Of a stretch of 39,658 nt of DNA, positions 32,575 through 39,475 are shown in pieces. This stretch comes from Bacillus sp. ISL-37 (GTDB lineage: Bacteria; Bacillota; Bacilli; Bacillales; Cytobacillaceae), in NCBI RefSeq assembly GCF_018613315.1, contig NZ_JAGGQL010000037.1, positions 1 to 39,658 of the forward strand. Direction: 5' to 3'. The position numbers were made by a program, and so were the translations under genes. Below the pieces are notes generated by a model. The model searched no databases, was not told the DNA's origin, and was given only the letters and a program-made list of their open reading frames with translations. Every line of letters begins with the position of its first letter. Within the stretch, counting starts at the first letter, position 1.

Positions 32575-32644
32575 TTCGATAAGGCTCTTTTCTCAAACTT
32601 TGTTGCTATTTAACAACAATCTTTACGAAATCAGCCTTCGATAA
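32575..32644 (+). mobile_element. MITE copy F (54-bp deletion derivative, 32583-32636)
   Basis: Only the two ends remain: GGCTCTTTTCTCAAACTTTG then TTGCTATT joined to TAACAACAATCTTTACGAAA and TCAGCC. Perfect duplication TTCGATAA at 32575-32582 and 32637-32644. The right end supplies the last codon (GGC) and stop (TGA) of the minus-strand gene next to it. Confidence 0.92.
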
Positions 32645-33014
32645 AAAATGTCGACACCAGGAAGAGGATAAAGCTGACAAGCAATGTCACCCCTCCGCCA
32701 ATATAAAGGATGAGTGAAAAAGCCTCTGGTAAATCAAACGGCTTCAGATTATGGACCCACATACCTGCTGTCAATCCTGTCGTGCCAATGATTGCAGTCC
32801 ATGTATGCCACGCGGCCAGTTTTTTAGACGTAATCGTGAATACCTCATAATAAACTGCCCAGGCAAACAACGTCAGCCACCCGACAACCAGGATATGGGC
32901 ATGGATCGGCCGGAACGCATACGAACCCGCACCTGCCATATGAGCCCCAAGCACCGCCCCGATTACTGAAAACACTGCTGAAAATCGAAGCAGCGCCAAA
33001 TTTTTCCCCTTCAT
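32631..33014 (-). CDS. Small haem-copper oxidase subunit I-like membrane protein
   Basis: 127 residues, four transmembrane helices. HMAGAGSYAFRPIHAHILVV and GWLTLFAWAVYYEVF resemble the helix of cytochrome oxidase/NorB subunit I that carries a haem-ligand His; further His residues occur in AAWHTWTAIIGTTG and MWVHNLKPFDLPEA. It is far too short for an oxidase, so a haem-binding or sensing role is more likely (inference). GGAGGAGG lies seven bases before the ATG. A GTTCAC direct repeat and a -10 box lie upstream, right after an HssRS-like pair. The original C terminus would read IERR; MITE F changed it to IEG. Confidence 0.8.
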   Translation of the reverse strand: MKGKNLALLRFSAVFSVIGAVLGAHMAGAGSYAFRPIHAHILVVGWLTLFAWAVYYEVFTITSKKLAAWHTWTAIIGTTGLTAGMWVHNLKPFDLPEAFSLILYIGGGVTLLVSFILFLVSTFFIEG

Positions 33015-33031
33015 AAAAACTCCTCCTCCAT

Positions 33032-33090
33032 AAAAAAACCTTCTGATTACTTACGATTCTCATTATAAGAATCGAAAGTGAACAGAAGGT
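33032..33090 (-). terminator. Palindromic terminator after hssS, overlapping a promoter
   Basis: ACCTTCTG (33038-33045) and CAGAAGGT (33083-33090) pair, as do CGATTCT (33054-33060) and AGAATCG (33068-33074), followed on the minus strand by TTTTTTT. This looks like the terminator of hssS, although the stem has a large internal loop. The same DNA holds the putative HssR site and -10 of the next gene. Confidence 0.6.
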
Positions 33091-33094
33091 GAAC
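33062..33094 (-). promoter_or_regulatory. HssR-like operator and promoter of the small haem-oxidase-like gene
   Basis: On the minus strand GTTCACCTT-CT-GTTCACTTT (33075-33094) is a 9-bp direct repeat with a 2-bp spacer, followed by 7 bases and TATAAT (33062-33067). From memory the Staphylococcus aureus HssR operator is GTTCATATT-N2-GTTCATATT, the same spacing and core. It covers the place of the -35, where no consensus hexamer exists, as expected for an activator-dependent promoter. Transcription would start about 40 nt before the start codon. Confidence 0.6.
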
Positions 33095-33124
33095 TGGATA
33101 TTACAAATGAGGTTGCGTGCTGTT

Positions 33125-34504
33125 TTACTTTTTAGGCAGCAACACAACGAACTCAGAACCTTTACCTGTTTCGCTGGTCACGTTAATACTTCCATCGTGC
33201 AATTTTATAACCCTGTCTACGATGGACAAACCAAGACCGGTGCCCTCGATTTCCTTTGATCTCGATGGATCAGCACGGTAAAAACGGTCGAATATCCGCT
33301 CGGTCTCTTCCGGGGACATGCCGATTCCGGTGTCCTTGAAGATGATTTTTACCAGGTCGGTTTCTTCATGAAGCGTGATTTCGATCTCTCCGTTTTCCTT
33401 ATTATATTTGATCGCGTTTGACAAAAGATTCTCCCAGGCATTATGAAGCAGATTTCCATCGCCATGGAAGATGACGTCCGGCAAATGAAAGGTGAGGGCA
33501 ATCCCCTTCTCATCAAGCTGCCATATATATTTTTGGATGAGTTCCTTCATTTGGGTTCCTAAATTAAAAGCGGCCGGCTTGAAGATAAACTCTTCTTTTT
33601 CCAGGGAGGTCAGCAAAAGCAGCTGCTTTGTCATTAATGACAGCCGATTTGTTTCCTGTTGGATCACCTGGATATAATGCGCCCTTTCTTCCTGCTTCAA
33701 GTTTTCTTTGCCCAGTAGCTGGGTGTAGCCCTGGATATTTAGTAACGGAGATTGGAAGTCATGCGATACATTTGAGACGAATTCTCTCCTCATCTGATCA
33801 AGCTGGCTGAGCCTCAAGCTCATTTCCTCAAAGCTTCTTGCCAGGACACCGAGTTCATCCTGCCGGCTGATGTCCAGCTTGATATCAAAATTCCCCGTCT
33901 GGATCTCTTTAGTTGCGGACGTCAGCTTTGTGATCGGTTTTACAAGATACTTTGAAGCTATCAGTACAAGGATGACACTGATGATGAACATGATCAGGAT
34001 CATCCAGCCCATCAGCACATGGACTTCACTGAACAAAAGCTTGATGTCAGGCCTGATGAAGAGCGCATATCGTTCATTACCATAGGTGAAGGGCACACCT
34101 ACCGTATTTCGGAGCTCATTCGCGAAAAAGCCAGTGACGAACGTTTCCATCGGGTAGTCCCTCATGCCATGGTAGATTTCCCCGCTCAGTACCGAATTTA
34201 CGGCTCCCTTCTGAAGGTTTGGGGTTTTGAAAGGTGCGCCAAAGTACTGTTCGTAGCCACTTGCATTGACTGCGTAGATTTGGTATCCCATCGATGCCGC
34301 ACTTTCGAGATAGTATTCAAGCTCGATATTCTCCTGGCTCTCTATGTAGCTTGAAAGATTCTGCGCCACACTGACATTCTTCTCGTCGTTCAATGGCTTC
34401 ACCAGCTGATGATAGTAGGTATTGGCTATCAAAAATCCAAGCAGCGTGCTCGTCAGGATAATGGCTATGGTCGCTATCACAAATTTTGAATAGATGGATT
34501 TCAT
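33125..34504 (-). CDS. hssS: HssS-like haem-sensing histidine kinase
   Basis: 459-residue membrane kinase (S. aureus HssS is about the same length). Two transmembrane helices (about 7-28 and 165-187) bracket an extracellular sensor domain. Its features YHGMRDYPMETFVTGFF, ANELRNTVGVPF and FIRPDIKLLFSE match HssS as I recall it. HAMP follows (YLVKPITKLTSATKEIQTGN), then the H-box FVSNVSHDFQSPLLNIQGYT (note HDFQSP, not the usual HELRTP), N-box NAWENLLSNAIKYN, G1 KDTGIGM and G2 GTGLGLSIV. The start overlaps the regulator's stop (ATGA). HssS responds to toxic haem in staphylococci and Bacillus anthracis. No hrtAB is in the window. Confidence 0.8.
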   Translation of the reverse strand: MKSIYSKFVIATIAIILTSTLLGFLIANTYYHQLVKPLNDEKNVSVAQNLSSYIESQENIELEYYLESAASMGYQIYAVNASGYEQYFGAPFKTPNLQKGAVNSVLSGEIYHGMRDYPMETFVTGFFANELRNTVGVPFTYGNERYALFIRPDIKLLFSEVHVLMGWMILIMFIISVILVLIASKYLVKPITKLTSATKEIQTGNFDIKLDISRQDELGVLARSFEEMSLRLSQLDQMRREFVSNVSHDFQSPLLNIQGYTQLLGKENLKQEERAHYIQVIQQETNRLSLMTKQLLLLTSLEKEEFIFKPAAFNLGTQMKELIQKYIWQLDEKGIALTFHLPDVIFHGDGNLLHNAWENLLSNAIKYNKENGEIEITLHEETDLVKIIFKDTGIGMSPEETERIFDRFYRADPSRSKEIEGTGLGLSIVDRVIKLHDGSINVTSETGKGSEFVVLLPKK

Positions 34505-35178
34505 TTGCTTTGTACCTCAACCAAATAACCGACGCCGCGTATTGTTTTGATCGCGAAGTCATCGGTCAATTCAGAGAACCGGTCTCGAAGCCTTTTGACA
34601 TGGACGTTCAGCGTACGTTCATCCCCTGAAAAATCAAGGCCCCAGATTTCCTCGATCAGCTGGTTTCTCGTAAACACCTGGTTCGGCTTCGCTGCCATGT
34701 AAGAAAGAAGCTCAAACTCCTTCAGAGGCAAAATCAGCGTCTTATCACCCACCTGAACCTCGAAGTTTTGCTGGTTGATCGTTACATTGCCAATTGTAAT
34801 CAGCATATTGCTCCGCTTCTGATAGCGCCGGAATAATGCGTTGATCCTGAAAATCAGCTCCTTTGGGTCAAATGGCTTTACGATATAGTCATCCGTGCCT
34901 GAAAGGAATCCCTGCTCCTTGTCCTCAATCTGCCCCTTCGCCGTCAGCATAATCACCGGGATATCGTGCAGTTCCCGGATTTGCTTCGTTAGCTCATATC
35001 CGTCCATTCCGGGCATCATCAGATCCACTACCGCCAAATCGATGACAGTTTCATTCAGCGTTTTCAAGGCACCTGTTCCATCCTGTGCCTGGTATACAAC
35101 ATGTCCTGCTCCCTGAAGCTGGCTTTTTACCAAAAATAAAATATTAGGATCATCATCCACAATTAAGATCGCTGCCAT
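34501..35178 (-). CDS. hssR: HssR-like OmpR-family response regulator
   Basis: 225 residues. The receiver domain has the acidic pocket DDD, phospho-Asp in AVVDLMMPGMDGYEL, Thr in IPVIMLTAKG and Lys in DDYIVKPFDPKELIFRI. The C-terminal winged helix has TIGNVTINQQNFEVQVGDKT and FTRNQLIEEIWGLDF then GDERTLNVHVKRLRDRF. These blocks agree closely with S. aureus HssR from memory. The ATG at 35178 follows AAGGAG at eight bases; an upstream GTG codon is in frame but less well spaced. First gene of the pair. Its likely target site lies upstream of 33014. Confidence 0.8.
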   Translation of the reverse strand: MAAILIVDDDPNILFLVKSQLQGAGHVVYQAQDGTGALKTLNETVIDLAVVDLMMPGMDGYELTKQIRELHDIPVIMLTAKGQIEDKEQGFLSGTDDYIVKPFDPKELIFRINALFRRYQKRSNMLITIGNVTINQQNFEVQVGDKTLILPLKEFELLSYMAAKPNQVFTRNQLIEEIWGLDFSGDERTLNVHVKRLRDRFSELTDDFAIKTIRGVGYLVEVQSK

Positions 35179-35410
35179 CACCGTGTCTCCTTACTCAGTT
35201 CTAGTTATGTTTATTATAGCGATTCCTGCTTACTTCGCCTAACTAATTACTTTTTGCCTATTAAACCCCATTTTCACTCTTTTAAACTCTATCATTTTTA
35301 CTTATTTCGAGGCTCGAAATTTGTCTGAAAAATAGGTACCATACTCTATTAAATGTTTTTTAAAAATTCAGTAATATATATAGTGAATCTAGTTTATAGG
35401 AGGAATGACG

Positions 35411-36475
35411 ATGAATTTGAAAAAGAAGGTTCTATCGGTTTCTTTATCAAGCATGATGGCTCTTGGCGCGGTGACTGTGGTGGCCCTGCCTGCAGGTGCT
35501 GTCGGGAATGGACCGAGTGCCGGAAATGGAGCCGTACAAACATCGATTTTGCATACATATGAAAGTTTAGTAGATTACCTGAAGACTCAGGATGCCAAAC
35601 AGGAGGCATTGGAACTGGAAGTGATCGGCCAGACAGTCAAGGGCCGCGATATTTACATGGCAAAGTATATTTCCAATCCGGAAAACCCAACCGTGTTGTT
35701 CCTGACACAGCAGCATGGAAACGAGCAGCTGACAACTGAGGGTGCACTTGAATTCATCAAGCATTTGGGCACTGGTAAAACTAGTGATGTACTTGATAAT
35801 GTAAACATCCTTGTCATTCCGATGCTGAATGCGGACGGAGCAATGGGCGATGTCGACTTTTCACTTGAAGATTACCACGCTGATGGCGACCGCCACCTTA
35901 CCCGCTACAACGCAAACTACGTAGATTTAAATCGTGAGCACGCAAAGGCAACTAGCGAGATGGAACCAGAGGCACGCGCGCTACACGAAAATGTTTTTGA
36001 AAAATATGAAATCGATTACATGATCGACCTTCATCATCAGGGCACGCTCAGCGAAACAGAAGGTGAACTTGTTTCTGGATCGATTCTGCACCCAACGAAT
36101 CCTGATGTGAAGCCAGAGGTATTAGATGGCTCCAAGAAGCTTGGTGCAGTCGTATACAATGCGCTTGAAGAAAAAGGATGGGGCCATATTGGCAAATACC
36201 GCGGCGGGGAAGGTGCAAACATTGGCCGTAACGGCGCAGCTGTCCGATATGACATTTCGACTCTATTATTCGAAATGCGCGGCATGTCCGACCATTTTTA
36301 CGAGTCTTATGCGTTAGGTCAGAAGAGCAACGGCTACCTGATCAAGCAGACCATCACCACTTTGGATGCTACAGTAAGAGCGATTGCTGATGACTCTATC
36401 GAAAAGATGGATACCAGCTTCTGGGATACCCTTCCTTACCAGACGAACAGACAGAGCGAAGAAGCAGACGAATAG
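35411..36475 (+). CDS. Secreted M14-family zinc carboxypeptidase
   Basis: 354 residues. The signal peptide is about 30 residues: basic MNLKKK, a hydrophobic stretch and cleavage near LPAGA. The M14 domain has the Zn ligands in QQHGNEQ (His and Glu of HxxE) and in MIDLHHQG (second His), the substrate residues in NADGAM and NANYVDLNREH, and the catalytic Glu in LLFEMRG. It should release C-terminal residues from peptides or peptidoglycan stem peptides outside the cell. The ATG at 35411 has AGGAGG seven bases upstream; the ATG at 35405 is too close. It is followed by its own terminator and then another secreted hydrolase. Confidence 0.9.
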   Translation: MNLKKKVLSVSLSSMMALGAVTVVALPAGAVGNGPSAGNGAVQTSILHTYESLVDYLKTQDAKQEALELEVIGQTVKGRDIYMAKYISNPENPTVLFLTQQHGNEQLTTEGALEFIKHLGTGKTSDVLDNVNILVIPMLNADGAMGDVDFSLEDYHADGDRHLTRYNANYVDLNREHAKATSEMEPEARALHENVFEKYEIDYMIDLHHQGTLSETEGELVSGSILHPTNPDVKPEVLDGSKKLGAVVYNALEEKGWGHIGKYRGGEGANIGRNGAAVRYDISTLLFEMRGMSDHFYESYALGQKSNGYLIKQTITTLDATVRAIADDSIEKMDTSFWDTLPYQTNRQSEEADE

Positions 36476-36482
36476 AATTTTG

Positions 36483-36520
36483 ACAGTGTGATTCCCTGGT
36501 GGATCACACTGTTTTATTTT
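36483..36520 (+). terminator. Terminator of the M14 carboxypeptidase gene
   Basis: ACAGTGTGAT and ATCACACTGT pair around TCCCTGGTGG, followed by TTTATTTT. Confidence 0.88.
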
Positions 36521-36612
36521 CGTTGATTTTAAGAACACGACATTTATCGTATATAAGTGTCCTGGTGATTTTTCGTAAGATTAATTTGAAAACCCTTACA
36601 GGAGGCTTGCTC

Positions 36613-38403
36613 ATGAGATTATTCCATCTTACACTTACTTTTATCATTATCTTCAGTCTGTTCCCAGGGCTTGGTTCTTCCCAGGCTTCTGCTTCAGGTC
36701 CTGAATGGGAAGAAACAATCTATGACCGCCAAGAACAGTATTCAAGCTATACTACCGAAAAAGATGTCTTCATCACGATGAGGGATGGCGTGATTTTAGC
36801 AGCCGATGTGCACCTGCCTGATGGCGAGGGACCGTTCCCTGTCATCCTTACACAAACTCCGTATAACAAGAACGTAAGCAGCACCGAGAATCTAAATGAG
36901 TATTTTATTAAGCGTGGCTATGCCCATGTGGTAGTCGATGTTCGGGGGACAGGCGCCTCACAGGGTGCATGGGATTCATTCGGCGAAGCAGAACAGCGCG
37001 ATGGCAAGGAGCTCGTCGAATGGGCAGCAAGCCAGCCGTGGAGCACTGGAAAGGTTGGTTTATATGGCTCTTCCTACCGGGCGATCAACCAGCTTTTAAC
37101 CGCAGCCAAACAGCCTGAAGGACTGGAAGCCATTTTCCCGATCGTGCCGATGGGTGATATGTACCGCGACATTCTCATGTCAGGAGGAATGGTCAACACA
37201 GGATTCATCCCGCTCTGGCTCGGCCTTGTGACAGGCAGCGGGTTGCTTCCGCCTTCCTACACTCTGTCGGACCCAATCATGGGAACGACCGTTTTGCTAA
37301 ACCACACCGGACAAATTCTCGGCTTTCCAGTCAGCACCCTAAGCTCTGCGATTACAGGCGGCGACTTCGCCTATGATGGATCAGCCGCACAGTTGCGCTC
37401 CCCACTGGCGGTTGCCGATCAAATTGAAGTTCCCGCATTTTTCACCGGCGGACTTCATGACCTTTTTCAGCGTGGCACTCCGCTTCTTTATGAAAAATTA
37501 AAAGCGAACGGTGTACAGACAAAGCTGCTGATGGGAAACTGGACGCACGGAAACTATGGGAGCGGCTTGCCTGCTGATAATGTTCCTGCCCTTGACCAGC
37601 TGGCGTTGCGATGGTTCGATCAGTATTTGATGGGAATCAACACGAACATCAACAAAATACCTGATGTCACTCAATATGTGCTGGGTGAGGATCGTTTCGA
37701 GGTCCAGCCAAGCTGGCCACATCAGGAGGCAGAAGCTGAGAAGTTTTACTTGCGCAGCGGTAAGCAGTTGACGAAGGAGACTCCTTCCTATGCGGAGCCG
37801 TCGCGCACTATGCTCCAGCAGCCGCTGAACGGCATCTGTTCAGGCAGCACGAATCAGTGGATGGCCGGCATTCCAGATGCCCTCCCATGTACGAAAGATA
37901 ATCGCCTGACAGAACTGGGCGAGCTCACCTATACGACGGCACCTGTGAATTCAGACTTGCGTATTTCTGGGCCGATCGCCGCTAAAATTTTCGCTAAAAC
38001 AACCGCCCGTGAACTAGTATTGTCTGTGCGTGTAACCGATGTCGCACCGGACGGGACTTCCCGCGAAATTACTGCAGGCTGGCTCGCTGCCTCACACCGG
38101 GCAGTCGACGAAAGCAAGAGCCGCTTCCTCGATGGAGAGAACATCCAGCCATGGCATCCATTTACGAGAGCTGCGGTGCAGGAAGTGAAGCCATATGAAG
38201 TTATGGAGCTGGACGTCGAGGTTTTCCCGAGCAACTACGTCATCAAAGAAGGGCACAGACTCCGCGTTGCCATCGGGCCAAGCGACTTCCCGCACTCCAT
38301 GTCGCCAGCACCGCAGCTGCTCAACCAGCTCGGTGGGATTGCAACGATTTTGTCTAACTCAAAATATCCGTCATCGATTATACTGCCAGTGGTTGAGGAA
38401 TAA
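36613..38403 (+). CDS. Secreted CocE/NonD-type alpha/beta hydrolase (X-Pro dipeptidyl-peptidase family)
   Basis: 596 residues. N-terminal signal peptide (MRLFHLTLTFIIIFSLFPGL, cleavage near SSQASA). Catalytic domain: VFITMRDGVILAADVHLPDG, TQTPYNKN, YAHVVVDVRGTGASQGAWDS, nucleophile elbow GLYGSSYRAINQ (second Ser of GSSY), the Asp in GGLHDLFQRG and the His in NWTHGNYG. A C-terminal jelly-roll domain (LRISGPIAAKIFAK onward) is typical of PepX_C. Members cleave X-Pro peptides, cocaine-type esters or acylated beta-lactams; the substrate is unknown. The start is the ATG at 36613 with AGGAGG eight bases upstream; an open frame back to 36499 runs through the previous terminator and is not used. Confidence 0.9.
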   Translation: MRLFHLTLTFIIIFSLFPGLGSSQASASGPEWEETIYDRQEQYSSYTTEKDVFITMRDGVILAADVHLPDGEGPFPVILTQTPYNKNVSSTENLNEYFIKRGYAHVVVDVRGTGASQGAWDSFGEAEQRDGKELVEWAASQPWSTGKVGLYGSSYRAINQLLTAAKQPEGLEAIFPIVPMGDMYRDILMSGGMVNTGFIPLWLGLVTGSGLLPPSYTLSDPIMGTTVLLNHTGQILGFPVSTLSSAITGGDFAYDGSAAQLRSPLAVADQIEVPAFFTGGLHDLFQRGTPLLYEKLKANGVQTKLLMGNWTHGNYGSGLPADNVPALDQLALRWFDQYLMGINTNINKIPDVTQYVLGEDRFEVQPSWPHQEAEAEKFYLRSGKQLTKETPSYAEPSRTMLQQPLNGICSGSTNQWMAGIPDALPCTKDNRLTELGELTYTTAPVNSDLRISGPIAAKIFAKTTARELVLSVRVTDVAPDGTSREITAGWLAASHRAVDESKSRFLDGENIQPWHPFTRAAVQEVKPYEVMELDVEVFPSNYVIKEGHRLRVAIGPSDFPHSMSPAPQLLNQLGGIATILSNSKYPSSIILPVVEE

Positions 38404-38415
38404 TCGTAAATTTAG

Positions 38416-38441
38416 CCTGCCGAGTTTTCGGCAGGTTTTTT
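38416..38441 (+). terminator. Terminator of the CocE-type hydrolase gene
   Basis: CCTGCCGA (38416-38423) and TCGGCAGG (38428-38435) followed by six T residues. Confidence 0.93.
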
Positions 38442-38498
38442 GCCTTAAAATGTTCACTGGCTATTTATTCTCTTTTGCTTAAAAATGGAGGAGAAAGG

Positions 38499-38543
38499 AT
38501 GTGGAGTATGATTAGAAAAAACGGGTTAAATCAAATGAGTTGA
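38499..38543 (+). CDS. Possible 14-residue leader peptide before the NERD gene
   Basis: ATG at 38499 directly follows the best ribosome binding site in the area, GGAGGAGAAAGG. It encodes MWSMIRKNGLNQMS and stops at TGA 38541-38543, which overlaps the TTG at 38540 and lies two bases before the ATG of the NERD gene. The NERD start has no strong site of its own, so translation may depend on re-initiation after this peptide. It could instead be a decayed start of the gene. Confidence 0.35.
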   Translation: MWSMIRKNGLNQMS

Positions 38544-38545
38544 AA

Positions 38546-39412
38546 ATGTTGGACTGGTTAGCACCTCGCATGGAATTTACTGGGAAAGAGAAACAAAGGC
38601 ACTATAGTCTCAGGAAAGGATTTGAAGGAGAAATCAAGTTTGATCTATGGATGGAAGCCCTTGAAATTGAACATCTGACACTGAATGACCTGCTCTTAGA
38701 AGTAGGAGGCACAACCTTCCAGATTGATTCTCTTATCATTATTCAAGATGCTATCCTTGTTTTCGAGGTAAAGTACTATGAAGGTGACTACTACTACGAA
38801 GGTGAACGCCTCAAAAAAATCAACGGAAGTGAAATCAAAGATCCCCTGCTCCAATTGAAACGGAGTATCTCCCTGCTTCGACAACTATTTGAAAGCTTAG
38901 GCTTTCGCCTTGTGATTGAATCCTCCGTTGTCTTCATCAACCCTGAATTTACTCTATACCAGTCCCCTAAGGATGCACCCATTATATTTCCAAGCCAGTT
39001 AAATCGTTATATGAAAAATCTAAACAAGAAACATTCCAAACTGACAAACCTTCATAGAAAAATTGCAGAGAAGCTTTTACAATTACACCAAACTGACTCC
39101 CCTTATAAGCGAGTTCCAAAGTACGATTATGATCAATTGGCGAAAGGGCTGATGTGTGAAGAATGTCATCAGCCTTTGAATAGGACCGAAAAAAAGGAAT
39201 TCGTGTGCAGCCACTGTGGAAAACATGAAAAAATTGATGCCGCTGTGATGCGAAGTATCGAGGAAATTAGGTTACTTTTTCCGGAGAGGAGGTTAACTAC
39301 AGCTTTGATTTTTGATTGGTGTAATGGAGTACTGCCTATCAAAGCAGTTAGAAGAGTGTTAAATACACATTGTAGTCCGGTTGGAGACAGGCATATGCGC
39401 TATTACAAGTAA
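38546..39412 (+). CDS. NERD-domain (nuclease-related) protein with C-terminal zinc ribbon
   Basis: 288 residues from the ATG at 38546 (TTG at 38540 also possible). The N-terminal NERD domain starts with HYSLRKGFEGEIKFD; active-site-like residues are the Asp in FQIDSLIII and the Glu/Lys pair in LVFEVKYYEG, the D...ExK pattern of restriction-type nucleases. The C-terminal third has a zinc ribbon CEEC...CSHC (about residues 205-225) followed by a helical part. NERD proteins are common in bacilli; nuclease activity is presumed, and the biological role is unknown. The first two Lys/Arg-rich helices lack a signal peptide. It is preceded by a possible coupled leader peptide and followed by the 52-bp array. 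Confidence 0.8.
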   Translation: MLDWLAPRMEFTGKEKQRHYSLRKGFEGEIKFDLWMEALEIEHLTLNDLLLEVGGTTFQIDSLIIIQDAILVFEVKYYEGDYYYEGERLKKINGSEIKDPLLQLKRSISLLRQLFESLGFRLVIESSVVFINPEFTLYQSPKDAPIIFPSQLNRYMKNLNKKHSKLTNLHRKIAEKLLQLHQTDSPYKRVPKYDYDQLAKGLMCEECHQPLNRTEKKEFVCSHCGKHEKIDAAVMRSIEEIRLLFPERRLTTALIFDWCNGVLPIKAVRRVLNTHCSPVGDRHMRYYK

Positions 39413-39475
39413 AATTCAATTATACACTTTAATCTTTTTACGTCCGGGGATTTCTGAAGAGCTTTCACCCTTTTG

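Noticed and set aside
32583-32636. MITE F as terminator between the small oxidase-like gene and the MMPL gene
   Set aside because: Its ends can pair, but with many mismatches, and no U-tract follows on the minus strand.
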